NCBI GenBank assembly: GCA_002430125.1
Contig: DJBQ01000169.1
Coordinates: 12,208 to 17,842 of the forward strand
Source: Rhodobacterales bacterium UBA5972
GTDB lineage: Bacteria; Pseudomonadota; Alphaproteobacteria; Rhodobacterales; Rhodobacteraceae
Length of the DNA stretch: 5,635 nt
Direction: 5' to 3'
In this document: positions 1 to 5,635 of the stretch, in pieces
Numbering within the stretch: the first letter of the stretch is position 1
How the letters are laid out: the number at the start of each line of letters is the position of its first letter
Translations under genes and position numbers: made by a program
Notes under the pieces: model-generated
Told to the model about the DNA's origin: nothing
The model's database searches: none
The model's input: the letters and a program-made list of their open reading frames with translations, nothing else

Positions 1-477
1 CCCCGACAACGAGCCGTATTTTTCGTAACTTGTCACATCAAACAGCACATGCCCTTCGGCCTCGTACGCATGACCCGAGTCGATCAATTCCTCGATCATC
101 TCCACCATTTCGGCGATATACTCAGTCGCCCTTGGGGCCTGATCCGGTTCCAGATTGCCCAGCGCCTTCATGTCCTCGAGATACCAGCCGATGGTCTCAT
201 CCGTAATCTCGCGGATCGACCGGCCCGACTCAGCCGCCCTTGCGTTGATCTTGTCATCCACGTCGGTGAAGTTGCGCGCATAGGCCACGTGATCGACGCC
301 ATAAGTATGCCGCAGCAGCCGATACAAAACATCAAACACAATCACCGGCCGCGCATTGCCGATATGGGCGCGGTCATAGACGGTCGGGCCGCAGACATAC
401 ATCCGCACATTCATGGGGTCCAAAGGCGCAAACACCTCTTTCTTGCGGGTCTTGGTGTTATAAAGTTTGATCGTCAT
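1..477 (-). CDS. cysS: Cysteinyl-tRNA synthetase, N-terminal part (3' end beyond window)
   Basis: This is the first 159 codons of CysRS, the cytoplasmic class I synthetase that charges tRNA-Cys with cysteine using ATP. The start is the ATG at 477-475, and the frame is still open at base 1. Visible in the translation: the [19 protein letters not shown] block at residues 26-44, which contains the zinc-binding Cys29 and the class I HIGH-type signature His38-Ile-Gly-Asn41; and the conserved FTDVDDKI block at residues 70-77 at the end of the first half of the Rossmann catalytic domain. The KMSKS motif and anticodon-binding domain would lie in the missing part (the family is usually about 450-500 residues). 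An AAGG stretch (484-481) precedes the start at a short spacing of three bases. The gene points away from the metabolic genes and looks like an unrelated housekeeping neighbour. Confidence 0.97.
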   Translation of the reverse strand, partial: MTIKLYNTKTRKKEVFAPLDPMNVRMYVCGPTVYDRAHIGNARPVIVFDVLYRLLRHTYGVDHVAYARNFTDVDDKINARAAESGRSIREITDETIGWYLEDMKALGNLEPDQAPRATEYIAEMVEMIEELIDSGHAYEAEGHVLFDVTSYEKYGSLSG

Positions 478-518
478 AGGCCTTAACTTTCGCGTGCAAT
501 TCCGCCTGACGCGGGCCT

Positions 519-547
519 ATCATTCTGGTTCGGATTTGAAAACACAA
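519..547 (-). promoter_or_regulatory. Possible sigma70-type promoter for cysS
   Basis: On the minus strand TTGTGT (547-542) and AATGAT (524-519) are separated by exactly 17 bases and lie 42 bases upstream of the cysS ATG. The match to TTGACA/TATAAT is 3/6 and 4/6, so this is a weak candidate chosen mainly for spacing and position. The remainder of the 478-648 spacer shows no gene. Confidence 0.27.
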
Positions 548-648
548 GAACGGCCCGCTGAAACTTAGCGGATAATGCAAATCTCACAGTTCGTGATGCA
601 GGTTCTCATGCGCCAAGACTTAGTCGCGTCCATGCCAATTTGCAAGCG

Positions 649-1113
649 TTACGCCAGTGCGACCTTCAGTACCCAAAGCGCCATGCCGACCACAATGACC
701 GATCCGATGGTGTAAAACGTCGCCCGCACCTCGTGCGTCTGTTTGGTCAGATAGGCCGCCGCATGCAGCAGGCGCGCAACAACAAAGCCGTACAACAGCG
801 CCATCGCCCAGCCCTGCGACGGGTCAGTTGTGACAAACAGCAGGCCCACAGCCAGAAACGCCGGAATGTTTTCAAGGTCATTGCGGTGCATCCGGCGCGA
901 CCGGTCAACCTAATCGTTTACCTCCAGTTGCTCAGCACGCGGATTTCGGTTGATCAGGCCTTTCTGCACATCCTCTGGACTGGCCAGACCTGAATCGCTG
1001 ACCAGCATACGGTACACCGTCAGCCAGCCCTGCAGCATGATTTTCAGCACCGTCAGCGCCGCCGCAATGGCATAGGTCACAAAGACCGGGTTTTGCAGTG
1101 TCAGCAAAGTCAT
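649..1113 (-). pseudogene. MAPEG-family membrane protein gene, interrupted by an in-frame amber codon
   Basis: Intact members of this family (membrane-associated proteins in eicosanoid and glutathione metabolism; microsomal GST-like) are small four-helix membrane proteins. Here the gene starts at the ATG at 1113-1111, preceded by GGGGGAAG, a good ribosome-binding site. It encodes 67 residues with one membrane helix (about residues 9-32), then hits TAG at 912-910. With no change of frame it continues for VDRSRR and then MHRNDLENIPAF (75-86), the family's conserved R-H-N-D-x-E-N block. Further on are R114/H117/Y121 in RLLHAAAY and three more hydrophobic segments (about 83-96, 102-122, 133-153), ending at TAA 651-649. 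Total span is 154 codons, a normal MAPEG length. The ATG at 891 could in principle restart translation, but it has no convincing ribosome-binding site and would lack helix 1. An assembly error cannot be excluded. Family call confident; substrate unknown. Confidence 0.88.
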
Positions 1114-1254
1114 GTCTTCCCCCGATTGAGCAGTCATCCTATCGAATATTTTGGCCCTAAAACACACCATACGTCCACCAAATTGTTGTACCACCCCTTG
1201 CCAATCGCCCCATTTCATGGTGCCTTCGCGCCTTGTTCAATCCCGAGGGTCGCT
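1114..1254. other. Divergent intergenic spacer between the MAPEG pseudogene and the aminotransferase
   Basis: These 141 bases separate two divergently oriented genes and so should carry promoters for both directions. A short AT-rich patch lies at 1142-1164. I could not find a -35/-10 pair with good spacing on either strand, nor an inverted repeat suggesting an operator. Both reading frames continue open upstream of the chosen starts into this spacer, but those extensions resemble neither family. Confidence 0.45.
1245..1249 (+). promoter_or_regulatory. Ribosome-binding site deciding the aminotransferase start
   Basis: GAGGG sits five bases before the ATG at 1255. The frame is open back to an ATG at 1093, but only the 1255 start has this Shine-Dalgarno match and gives a protein that begins where fold-type I aminotransferases normally begin. 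Confidence 0.7.
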
Positions 1255-2427
1255 ATGAAACTGTCAAACCGCATCCGGACCATCAACAAAGGCGGCAGCG
1301 ACGGTTGGGAGGTGTTCCTGAAGGCCCGCCAGATGATCGCCGACGGCCATGAAGTGGTCGAGCTGACCATTGGCGAACACGACCGGCGCACGGATGCCAC
1401 GATCATTCACGCGATGTATCAAAGTGCCGTGGACGGCAATACCGGTTACGCCTCGATCCCCGGCATCCTGCCATTGCGCCAAGCGATTGCGACGCGGGTG
1501 CAAACGCGCACCGGCGTGGCGACCGGGCCGGAAAACATCGTGGTCACCCCCGGCGGGCAAGCGGCGTTGTTCGCAAGCCATATGGCGGTCTGTGATCCGG
1601 GCGACAAAGCGCTTTATCTTAACCCCTATTACGCCACTTACCCCGGCACATTGCGGGCAAGTGGGTGCGTAGACGTGGCCGTTCCCACACGGTCGGCGAA
1701 CGCTTTTCAACCAACCCGTGCCGAGCTTGAGGCGCACGTCAAAGGCGCAAAATCGCTGCTGATCAACTCGCCTAACAACCCGTCTGGCGTGGTTTACAGC
1801 CGCGAAACCATTCAAATCATTGCCGATGTGGTGAAAGCCAATGATCTGTGGCTGATCTCGGATGAAGTTTATGACACCCAAGTTTGGGAGGGCGAACATA
1901 TCTCGCCACGTACTTTGCCCGGCATGGCGGATCGAACATTGGTGATCGGATCAATGTCAAAAAGCCACGCGATGACCGGCAGCCGGGTTGGCTGGGTCGT
2001 TGGCCCGCCAGACGTGGTCGCGCGCTTGGTCGATCTGTCAACCAACACCACCTACGGCGTACCGGGCTTCATTCAAGCGGCAGCGTTGTTTGCATTGTCG
2101 CAGGGCGATCCGCTGGAAGAAGACGTGGCCAGCCCGTTCCGACGCCGCCGCTTGCTGGCGCAAGAGGTGTTGAAAGGTGCAAACGCTGTGCGGTTGGTCC
2201 CGTCGGGCGGCGCGATGTATTTGATGCTCGACATCCGCGCCACCGGCCTAAGCGGCGAAGGCTTTGCCCATGCGCTGCTCGACCAGGAAAAGATCGCGGT
2301 GATGCCGGGCGAAAGCTTTGGCACTTCGGCAGCAGGGCATGTGAGGGTCGCAATGACGATTGATGACGAAAAGTTTGTCGTCGCGCTAAAGCGTCTGGTG
2401 GCGTTTGCCAGAAAACAGGTGCCCTAA
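1255..2427 (+). CDS. Class I/II (fold-type I) pyridoxal-phosphate aminotransferase
   Basis: Predicted cytoplasmic PLP enzyme of 390 residues, typical length for the AspC-like aminotransferase fold, transferring an amino group between an amino acid and a 2-oxo acid. Motifs in order: ELTIGEHD (36-43) and GYASIPG (64-70) of the N-terminal substrate region; TPGGQAALF (98-106), which binds the cofactor phosphate; NSPNNPSG (171-178) with the PLP-contacting Asn; SDEVYD (202-207) with the Asp that pairs with the pyridine nitrogen and the Tyr that contacts its O3'; GSMSKSHAMTGSRVGW (232-247) with Schiff-base Lys236 and phosphate-binding Arg244; and HVRVAM (362-367) with the carboxylate-binding Arg364. 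No key residue is missing, so it looks active. Its TAA shares the final A with the ATG of the downstream methyltransferase (TAATG), implying translational coupling. The exact substrate cannot be read from the sequence; GEHDRRTD replaces the common GEPDF-type motif, so it is not an obvious AspC. Confidence 0.93.
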   Translation: MKLSNRIRTINKGGSDGWEVFLKARQMIADGHEVVELTIGEHDRRTDATIIHAMYQSAVDGNTGYASIPGILPLRQAIATRVQTRTGVATGPENIVVTPGGQAALFASHMAVCDPGDKALYLNPYYATYPGTLRASGCVDVAVPTRSANAFQPTRAELEAHVKGAKSLLINSPNNPSGVVYSRETIQIIADVVKANDLWLISDEVYDTQVWEGEHISPRTLPGMADRTLVIGSMSKSHAMTGSRVGWVVGPPDVVARLVDLSTNTTYGVPGFIQAAALFALSQGDPLEEDVASPFRRRRLLAQEVLKGANAVRLVPSGGAMYLMLDIRATGLSGEGFAHALLDQEKIAVMPGESFGTSAAGHVRVAMTIDDEKFVVALKRLVAFARKQVP

Positions 2428-3238
2428 TGTCCAAGGATGACGCAGCGCGCCTGATGGCCACGCAAGCCAATAAACTGGCTTGGCATGCATCGGCAGCACG
2501 CCATCTGGCCGGCGCGCGTTGGGCAGAACTTCAAACCGAAGTGACCCAGACCGGGTTTTTCTGCCTTGACGACACGTTGAAATACGCCCTGCAAAGCCTT
2601 GACCTCAAGGAAAAATCTGCGGTTCAGGTATTCTGCAACAACGGGCGCGAAACTTTGTCATTGGCGGCCCTTGGCGTCCGAAACTGTCTTGGTATCGACC
2701 AGTCCGAGGCGTTTATTGCGCAGGCCAACGCGCTGCCCACGCTGGCCAAAAGCGATTGCACCTTCCTGTGCAGCGATATTTACCGACTGCCAACGAGGTT
2801 CGCCGTGATTTTGACGCCGCCTTGATCACTATTGGCGTGCTGAAATGGATGCCGGACCTGCCGGGCTTGTTTGCGCAGGTCGCCGGTCTGCTGAAATCGA
2901 ACGGTGCATTGGTCATCTATGAAACCCATCCGTTCCTTGAAATGGTCGAACCGCGCGCCGACGACCCTTTTCGCCTGGTCCATTCGTATTTTCAAAAAGC
3001 CCCGTTTGTCGAAACCGCCCCCATCGTTTATGACGGCAATTACCAAGGCGAGGTTTCACCGTCATATTGGTTTTAACACAAAATAGGCGACATTATAAAC
3101 GCGGCCATCAAAGCCGGTTTTGTGGTCGAAACCTTAACAGAATTTCCACATTCAATTCGCGAGGTCGATTATGATCAATATCAGAATCAAGCCGCGCAAT
3201 TACCGTTAAGTTACTTGTTAACCGCACGTAAAAATTAG
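2427..3238 (+). pseudogene. Class I SAM-dependent methyltransferase gene, broken by a frameshift and an ochre codon
   Basis: The intact product would be a soluble Rossmann-fold methyltransferase using S-adenosylmethionine. The first frame gives SAM motif I VQVFCNNGRE (67-75 region), the acidic residue in GIDQSEAF (89-96) and SDIYRLP (116-122). After codon 122 (2790-2792) similarity jumps to the frame used from 2795 onward: EVRRDFDAALITIGVLKWMPDL, then a GALVIYETHPF strand region and SPSYWF. The jump equals loss of one base near 2790-2795. That second frame meets TAA at 3074-3076, yet continues with family-like sequence (HKIGDIINAAIKAGF, EFPHSIREVDYD, LPLSYLLTARK) to TAG at 3236-3238. Restoring one base gives exactly 271 codons (270 residues plus stop), a usual length. 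As it stands translation stops at 2823-2825 after 132 residues. It overlaps the aminotransferase stop by one base. Methyl acceptor unknown. Sequencing or assembly error is the alternative to true decay. Confidence 0.9.
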
Positions 3239-3241
3239 GAG
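3237..3241 (+). promoter_or_regulatory. Ribosome-binding site of the PEP-mutase-like gene, overlapping the methyltransferase stop
   Basis: AGGAG at 3237-3241 lies six bases before the ATG at 3248 and includes the last two bases of the methyltransferase's terminal TAG (3236-3238). This arrangement is typical of tightly packed operon genes and shows where the methyltransferase originally ended. Confidence 0.75.
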
Positions 3242-3247
3242 TATCCG

Positions 3248-4063
3248 ATGGCACAGCATGATCCCGGCCCGGCTTTTCGCGCCCTTCACCAGCCCGGCAA
3301 TCCGTTCGTTCTGGCAAATGCTTGGGACCGCGGCAGCGCCAAGATGTTGGCAGCCCTTGGCGCGCAGGCGCTGGCCACCTCCTCGGGCGCACATGCCTTC
3401 ACGCTTGGCCGTCCGGATATGGGCACGATCACGCGCGACGAGGCGCTGAGCCACGCTGCCGAACTGGTCAGTGCGACGAACCTACCAGTATCTGGCGATT
3501 TTGAAAATGGCTTTGGGGACGCGCCCGAAACCTGCGCTGAAACCGTTCGCTTGGCAGCCGAGGCCGGGCTTGCAGGTGTCTCCATTGAAGACACAGCCCT
3601 GCCCGGACAAGCGCCTTATGACTTTGATCTGGCAGTAGAACGCATCCGCGCAGCAAGTGCGGCGGCACGTGCATTGCCGCGGGATTTCGTTCTGGTGGCA
3701 CGGGCTGACGGTATCTTGACCGGGCAGTATGATATCGACGAAGCGTTGAAACGCCTGCACGCTTTTGACGCGGCGGGGGCTGATTGTCTGTACGCGCCCT
3801 TGCCAAAAACCCGCTCAGATATTGCGCGCATCTGCGCTGAGATCAAAAAACCGGTCAATGTGCTGGTGGCCGGTCACGCTAACCAAATCAGCCGCGCGGA
3901 TTTGGCTGGCATGGGTGTGGCCCGGATCAGCCTTGGTGCTGCGCTCGCCCGCCTGACCCATCGCACAATCATTGACGCCGCCCAAGCGATGTTTGACCGC
4001 GGTGATTTTTCGCCGCTTGGCAATATGGCCCCGGCTTCGCTTGTCGACCCGATGCTGAAATAG
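3248..4063 (+). CDS. Isocitrate lyase/PEP mutase superfamily protein
   Basis: A 271-residue soluble TIM-barrel enzyme of the phosphoenolpyruvate mutase/isocitrate lyase superfamily; members cleave or form C-C or P-C bonds next to a 2-oxo acid, with magnesium. Seen in order: NPFVLANAWDRGSAKML (18-34), the usual N-terminal signature of the subgroup often annotated as carboxyvinyl-carboxyphosphonate phosphorylmutase-like; TSSGAHAFTLGRPD (44-57); LPVSGDFENGFGD (79-91), where Asp84 and Glu86 occupy the metal-site region; GVSIED (110-115) with Glu114; and VARAD (150-154). The isocitrate-lyase KKCGH-type catalytic loop is absent: GDFENGFGD leads directly into the next helix. It is therefore neither a true isocitrate lyase nor clearly a methylisocitrate lyase or PEP mutase. 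Substrate is unassigned. It begins nine bases after the methyltransferase pseudogene and probably shares the aminotransferase transcript. All key superfamily residues appear present. Confidence 0.9.
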   Translation: MAQHDPGPAFRALHQPGNPFVLANAWDRGSAKMLAALGAQALATSSGAHAFTLGRPDMGTITRDEALSHAAELVSATNLPVSGDFENGFGDAPETCAETVRLAAEAGLAGVSIEDTALPGQAPYDFDLAVERIRAASAAARALPRDFVLVARADGILTGQYDIDEALKRLHAFDAAGADCLYAPLPKTRSDIARICAEIKKPVNVLVAGHANQISRADLAGMGVARISLGAALARLTHRTIIDAAQAMFDRGDFSPLGNMAPASLVDPMLK

Positions 4064-4128
4064 CTTTTTGCCTTCGTACGACCCGCTGGTTGTTTTGCCC
4101 CTAACCTTGGTGCTTGGTTCATTGCGGC

Positions 4129-4157
4129 TTGCATCTGCATCTTCTCCTCCCTAAAAG
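4129..4157 (+). promoter_or_regulatory. Possible promoter for the decarboxylase
   Basis: TTGCAT (4129-4134) and TAAAAG (4152-4157) are separated by 17 bases and end 31 bases before the decarboxylase ATG. The match is 3/6 and 4/6 to the sigma70 consensus, so the call rests on spacing and on the 125-base gap that would suit an independent promoter. Confidence 0.25.
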
Positions 4158-4178
4158 TAATGAACATGTTAACTATCT

Positions 4179-4183
4179 AAGGT
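4179..4183 (+). promoter_or_regulatory. Ribosome-binding site deciding the decarboxylase start
   Basis: AAGGT lies just upstream of the ATG at 4189 with AAGG six bases away. The same frame is open to an ATG at 4114, but the 25 additional residues do not resemble the family and that start lacks a Shine-Dalgarno match, so 4189 is preferred. Confidence 0.65.
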
Positions 4184-4188
4184 GCGTC

Positions 4189-5595
4189 ATGGACAAGTCT
4201 GAATTCACTAAATGGTCAAACCGCGCCACCGATTGGGGCCAGACCTATCTTGATGGCCTGCGCGACCGGCCTGTGCGCGCCAAAGTCACCCCTGGCGATG
4301 TGGCTGCGATGTTGCCAAGCCACGCCCCCGATCAGCCGGAACCGATGGAAACCATATTCGCTGATTTCGAACGCATCGTGCCGGATGCCATGACCCATTG
4401 GCAGCACCCGCGTTTCTTCGCCTACTTCAACTCCAACGCCGCTCCTGCCTCGATGGTGGCGGAACAGTTGGCCAATACAATGGCGGCGCAATGCATGCTG
4501 TGGCAAACCTCGCCCGCGGCCACCGAAATCGAAGGCGTGATGATCAACTGGCTGCGCGACGCACTTGGATTGGCCGGGCATTTTACCGGCTCGATTCAGG
4601 ACAGCGCCACCACCGCGACCACCACAGCGGTGCTGACCATGCGCGAACGCGCCTATGGCTGGACCGGGATCACCAAGGGCATCGCCGGGCACCAACAATT
4701 GCGGATATACGCCTCGGCACAAACCCATTCCTCGATTGATAAGGCCGTGCGACTGTCGGGGATTGGTCAGGATAATCTGGTGAAAATCCCTACGGACGAG
4801 AACTACCAGATGCGGCCCGAAGCGTTGGCCCAAGCCATCAAAGACGATCGCGCCGCAGGGTTCTTGCCCGCAGGCGTGGTGATTTGTGTCGGCGGCACAT
4901 CCATAGGGGCCTCAGACGACGTCGCTGCTATCGTCAAGATCGCCAAGGCCGAAGGGCTTTACACCCATGTCGACGCGGCCTGGGCCGGTTCGGCGATGAT
5001 CTGCCCGGAGTTTCGTACGATCTGGAGCGGCGTTGACGGGGCAGACAGCATTGTTTTCAACCCGCACAAATGGCTGGGCGCGCAATTTGATGTCTCGGTG
5101 CAGTTTCTGGCCGATCCGGTGCCGCAGATCCGCACGGTTGGGCTGCGACCTGCCTATCTGCAAACCATCGGTGAAGACGAGATCACCAATTACAACGAAT
5201 GGACCATACCGCTGGGCCGCCGGTTTCGTGCGCTGAAACTGTGGTTCCTGATGCGCGCCTATGGCCTTGAAGGCCTGCGCACCCGTATTCGCAATCACGT
5301 CGCATGGACCGCAGAACTGGCCGAAACCATCCGCGCGTTGCCCGATTTCAGGATCGTCACAGAACCCCGCCTCGCGCTTTTCACGTTTCAATTTACCCCA
5401 CAGGGCAGCGATGCGAACAAAGCGACCGAAACTTTGCTGCAAAGGATCAACGATGACGGACGGGTCTATTTGACCCAGACGCTGCATGACGGGCAATTTG
5501 TCATCCGTTTTACGGCCGGTCAGTTTGATTGCACCCGTGACGACGTGATGACTGTCGTAGAGGTTCTGGCTGATTTGGTGCAGTCAAAGCCGTAA
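4189..5595 (+). CDS. Group II PLP-dependent decarboxylase, aromatic L-amino-acid decarboxylase-like
   Basis: 468 residues, close to the roughly 480 of animal aromatic amino-acid decarboxylase (AADC), predicted to convert an (aromatic) L-amino acid to its amine plus CO2 in the cytoplasm. Motifs in order: HPRFFAYFNSN (73-83) and TSPAATEIE (107-115) of the substrate pocket; IQDSATTAT (136-144), at the PLP-phosphate position where AADC has SASEA; AQTHSSIDKA (177-186) with His180, which stacks on the cofactor ring; GGTSIGASDD (235-244); HVDAAWAGSAMICPEFR (260-276) with Asp262 holding the pyridine nitrogen; FNPHKWLGAQFD (290-301) with Schiff-base Lys294; and ITNYNEWTIPLGRRFR (332-347) with Tyr335 in the mobile catalytic loop. 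A Tyr at this loop position and His180 are known in this family to favour decarboxylation over oxidative deamination to an aldehyde, so a decarboxylase is inferred. Substrate preference among Phe, Tyr, Trp, Dopa or others is not determined. Complete, no lesion seen. Confidence 0.93.
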   Translation: MDKSEFTKWSNRATDWGQTYLDGLRDRPVRAKVTPGDVAAMLPSHAPDQPEPMETIFADFERIVPDAMTHWQHPRFFAYFNSNAAPASMVAEQLANTMAAQCMLWQTSPAATEIEGVMINWLRDALGLAGHFTGSIQDSATTATTTAVLTMRERAYGWTGITKGIAGHQQLRIYASAQTHSSIDKAVRLSGIGQDNLVKIPTDENYQMRPEALAQAIKDDRAAGFLPAGVVICVGGTSIGASDDVAAIVKIAKAEGLYTHVDAAWAGSAMICPEFRTIWSGVDGADSIVFNPHKWLGAQFDVSVQFLADPVPQIRTVGLRPAYLQTIGEDEITNYNEWTIPLGRRFRALKLWFLMRAYGLEGLRTRIRNHVAWTAELAETIRALPDFRIVTEPRLALFTFQFTPQGSDANKATETLLQRINDDGRVYLTQTLHDGQFVIRFTAGQFDCTRDDVMTVVEVLADLVQSKP

Positions 5596-5635
5596 AAGTT
5601 TTGGAACGGGGCGCGTCAAGCCACTGAACTACCTT
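5596..5635. other. Terminal 40 bases, nothing recognised
   Basis: The bases after the decarboxylase TAA contain a short AAGTTTT run but no hairpin followed by a T-tract and no start of a further gene that I can support within the window. Confidence 0.4.

Larger units (their letters stand above)
4064..4188. other. Spacer between the PEP-mutase-like gene and the decarboxylase
   Basis: No convincing rho-independent terminator is visible after the stop at 4063: the nearby CTTTTTGCC and TTTTGCCCC are direct, not inverted, copies. An eight-base palindrome AACATGTT (4163-4170) lies 18 bases before the decarboxylase start and could be a small operator, but the length is not significant on its own. 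The minus strand carries a strong Shine-Dalgarno-like stretch, reported as a finding. Confidence 0.45.

Noticed and set aside
49..486. Open plus-strand frame of 145 codons over the left end
   Set aside because: It is antisense to the cysS N-terminus, whose minus-strand translation carries unmistakable CysRS motifs; the plus-strand product resembles nothing.
555..571. Inverted repeat CCGCT/AGCGG with a seven-base loop between cysS and the MAPEG pseudogene
   Set aside because: The stem is only five pairs and no T-tract follows directly on either strand, so I do not call a terminator.
1264..1899. Open minus-strand frame of 211 codons
   Set aside because: Antisense to the aminotransferase, with arginine- and histidine-rich composition typical of a shadow frame.
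2787..2800. Programmed ribosomal frameshift in the methyltransferase
   Set aside because: No slippery heptamer is present, and a further in-frame stop downstream makes a functional recoded product improbable.
910..3076. Stop-codon reassignment or pyrrolysine/selenocysteine recoding
   Set aside because: The lesions are one TAG and one TAA plus a frameshift, no TGA is involved, and other genes here end normally at TAA and TAG; MAPEG and this methyltransferase type are not known to use recoded residues.
4064..4100. Terminator after the PEP-mutase-like gene
   Set aside because: The T-rich stretches here are direct repeats without a stable hairpin.
4216..4833. Open minus-strand frame of 205 codons
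   Set aside because: It is antisense to the decarboxylase coding region and arises from GC-rich codon structure; no family similarity.

Overview
The window reads as chromosomal DNA of an alphaproteobacterium, most likely a Rhodobacterales/roseobacter-type organism. The reasons are the wording of the cysteinyl-tRNA synthetase N-terminus, the style of the class I SAM methyltransferase and PLP enzymes, and coding GC near 55-65% by eye. This is inference from sequence style, not a database match.

Layout. Positions 1-477 (minus) are the N-terminal 159 codons of cysS, cut by the window edge. Positions 649-1113 (minus) are a MAPEG-family (microsomal glutathione S-transferase-like) membrane-protein gene interrupted by an in-frame TAG; the reading frame is otherwise continuous on both sides. 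After a 141-bp divergent spacer, a plus-strand series follows: a fold-type I PLP aminotransferase (1255-2427); a class I SAM methyltransferase overlapping it by one base (2427-3238), broken by a 1-bp frameshift and an in-frame TAA; a PEP mutase/isocitrate lyase-superfamily enzyme (3248-4063) whose ribosome-binding site overlaps the methyltransferase stop; and, 125 bp on, a group II PLP decarboxylase closely resembling aromatic L-amino-acid decarboxylase (4189-5595). The last 40 bases hold nothing recognisable.

How the genes work together. The aminotransferase, methyltransferase and PEP-mutase-like genes are packed as one transcription unit, and the decarboxylase is on the same strand and may be co-transcribed or have its own promoter. 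An amino-acid or amine metabolism cassette (transamination, methylation, C-C lyase chemistry, decarboxylation) is a reasonable reading, but no substrate or pathway is established here. The most notable feature is gene decay: three disabling lesions in two of six genes within 2.3 kb, with coding similarity retained beyond each lesion. This means recent pseudogenisation or, less interestingly, assembly/consensus errors. I saw no novel defence system, CRISPR array, mobile element, tRNA or rRNA.
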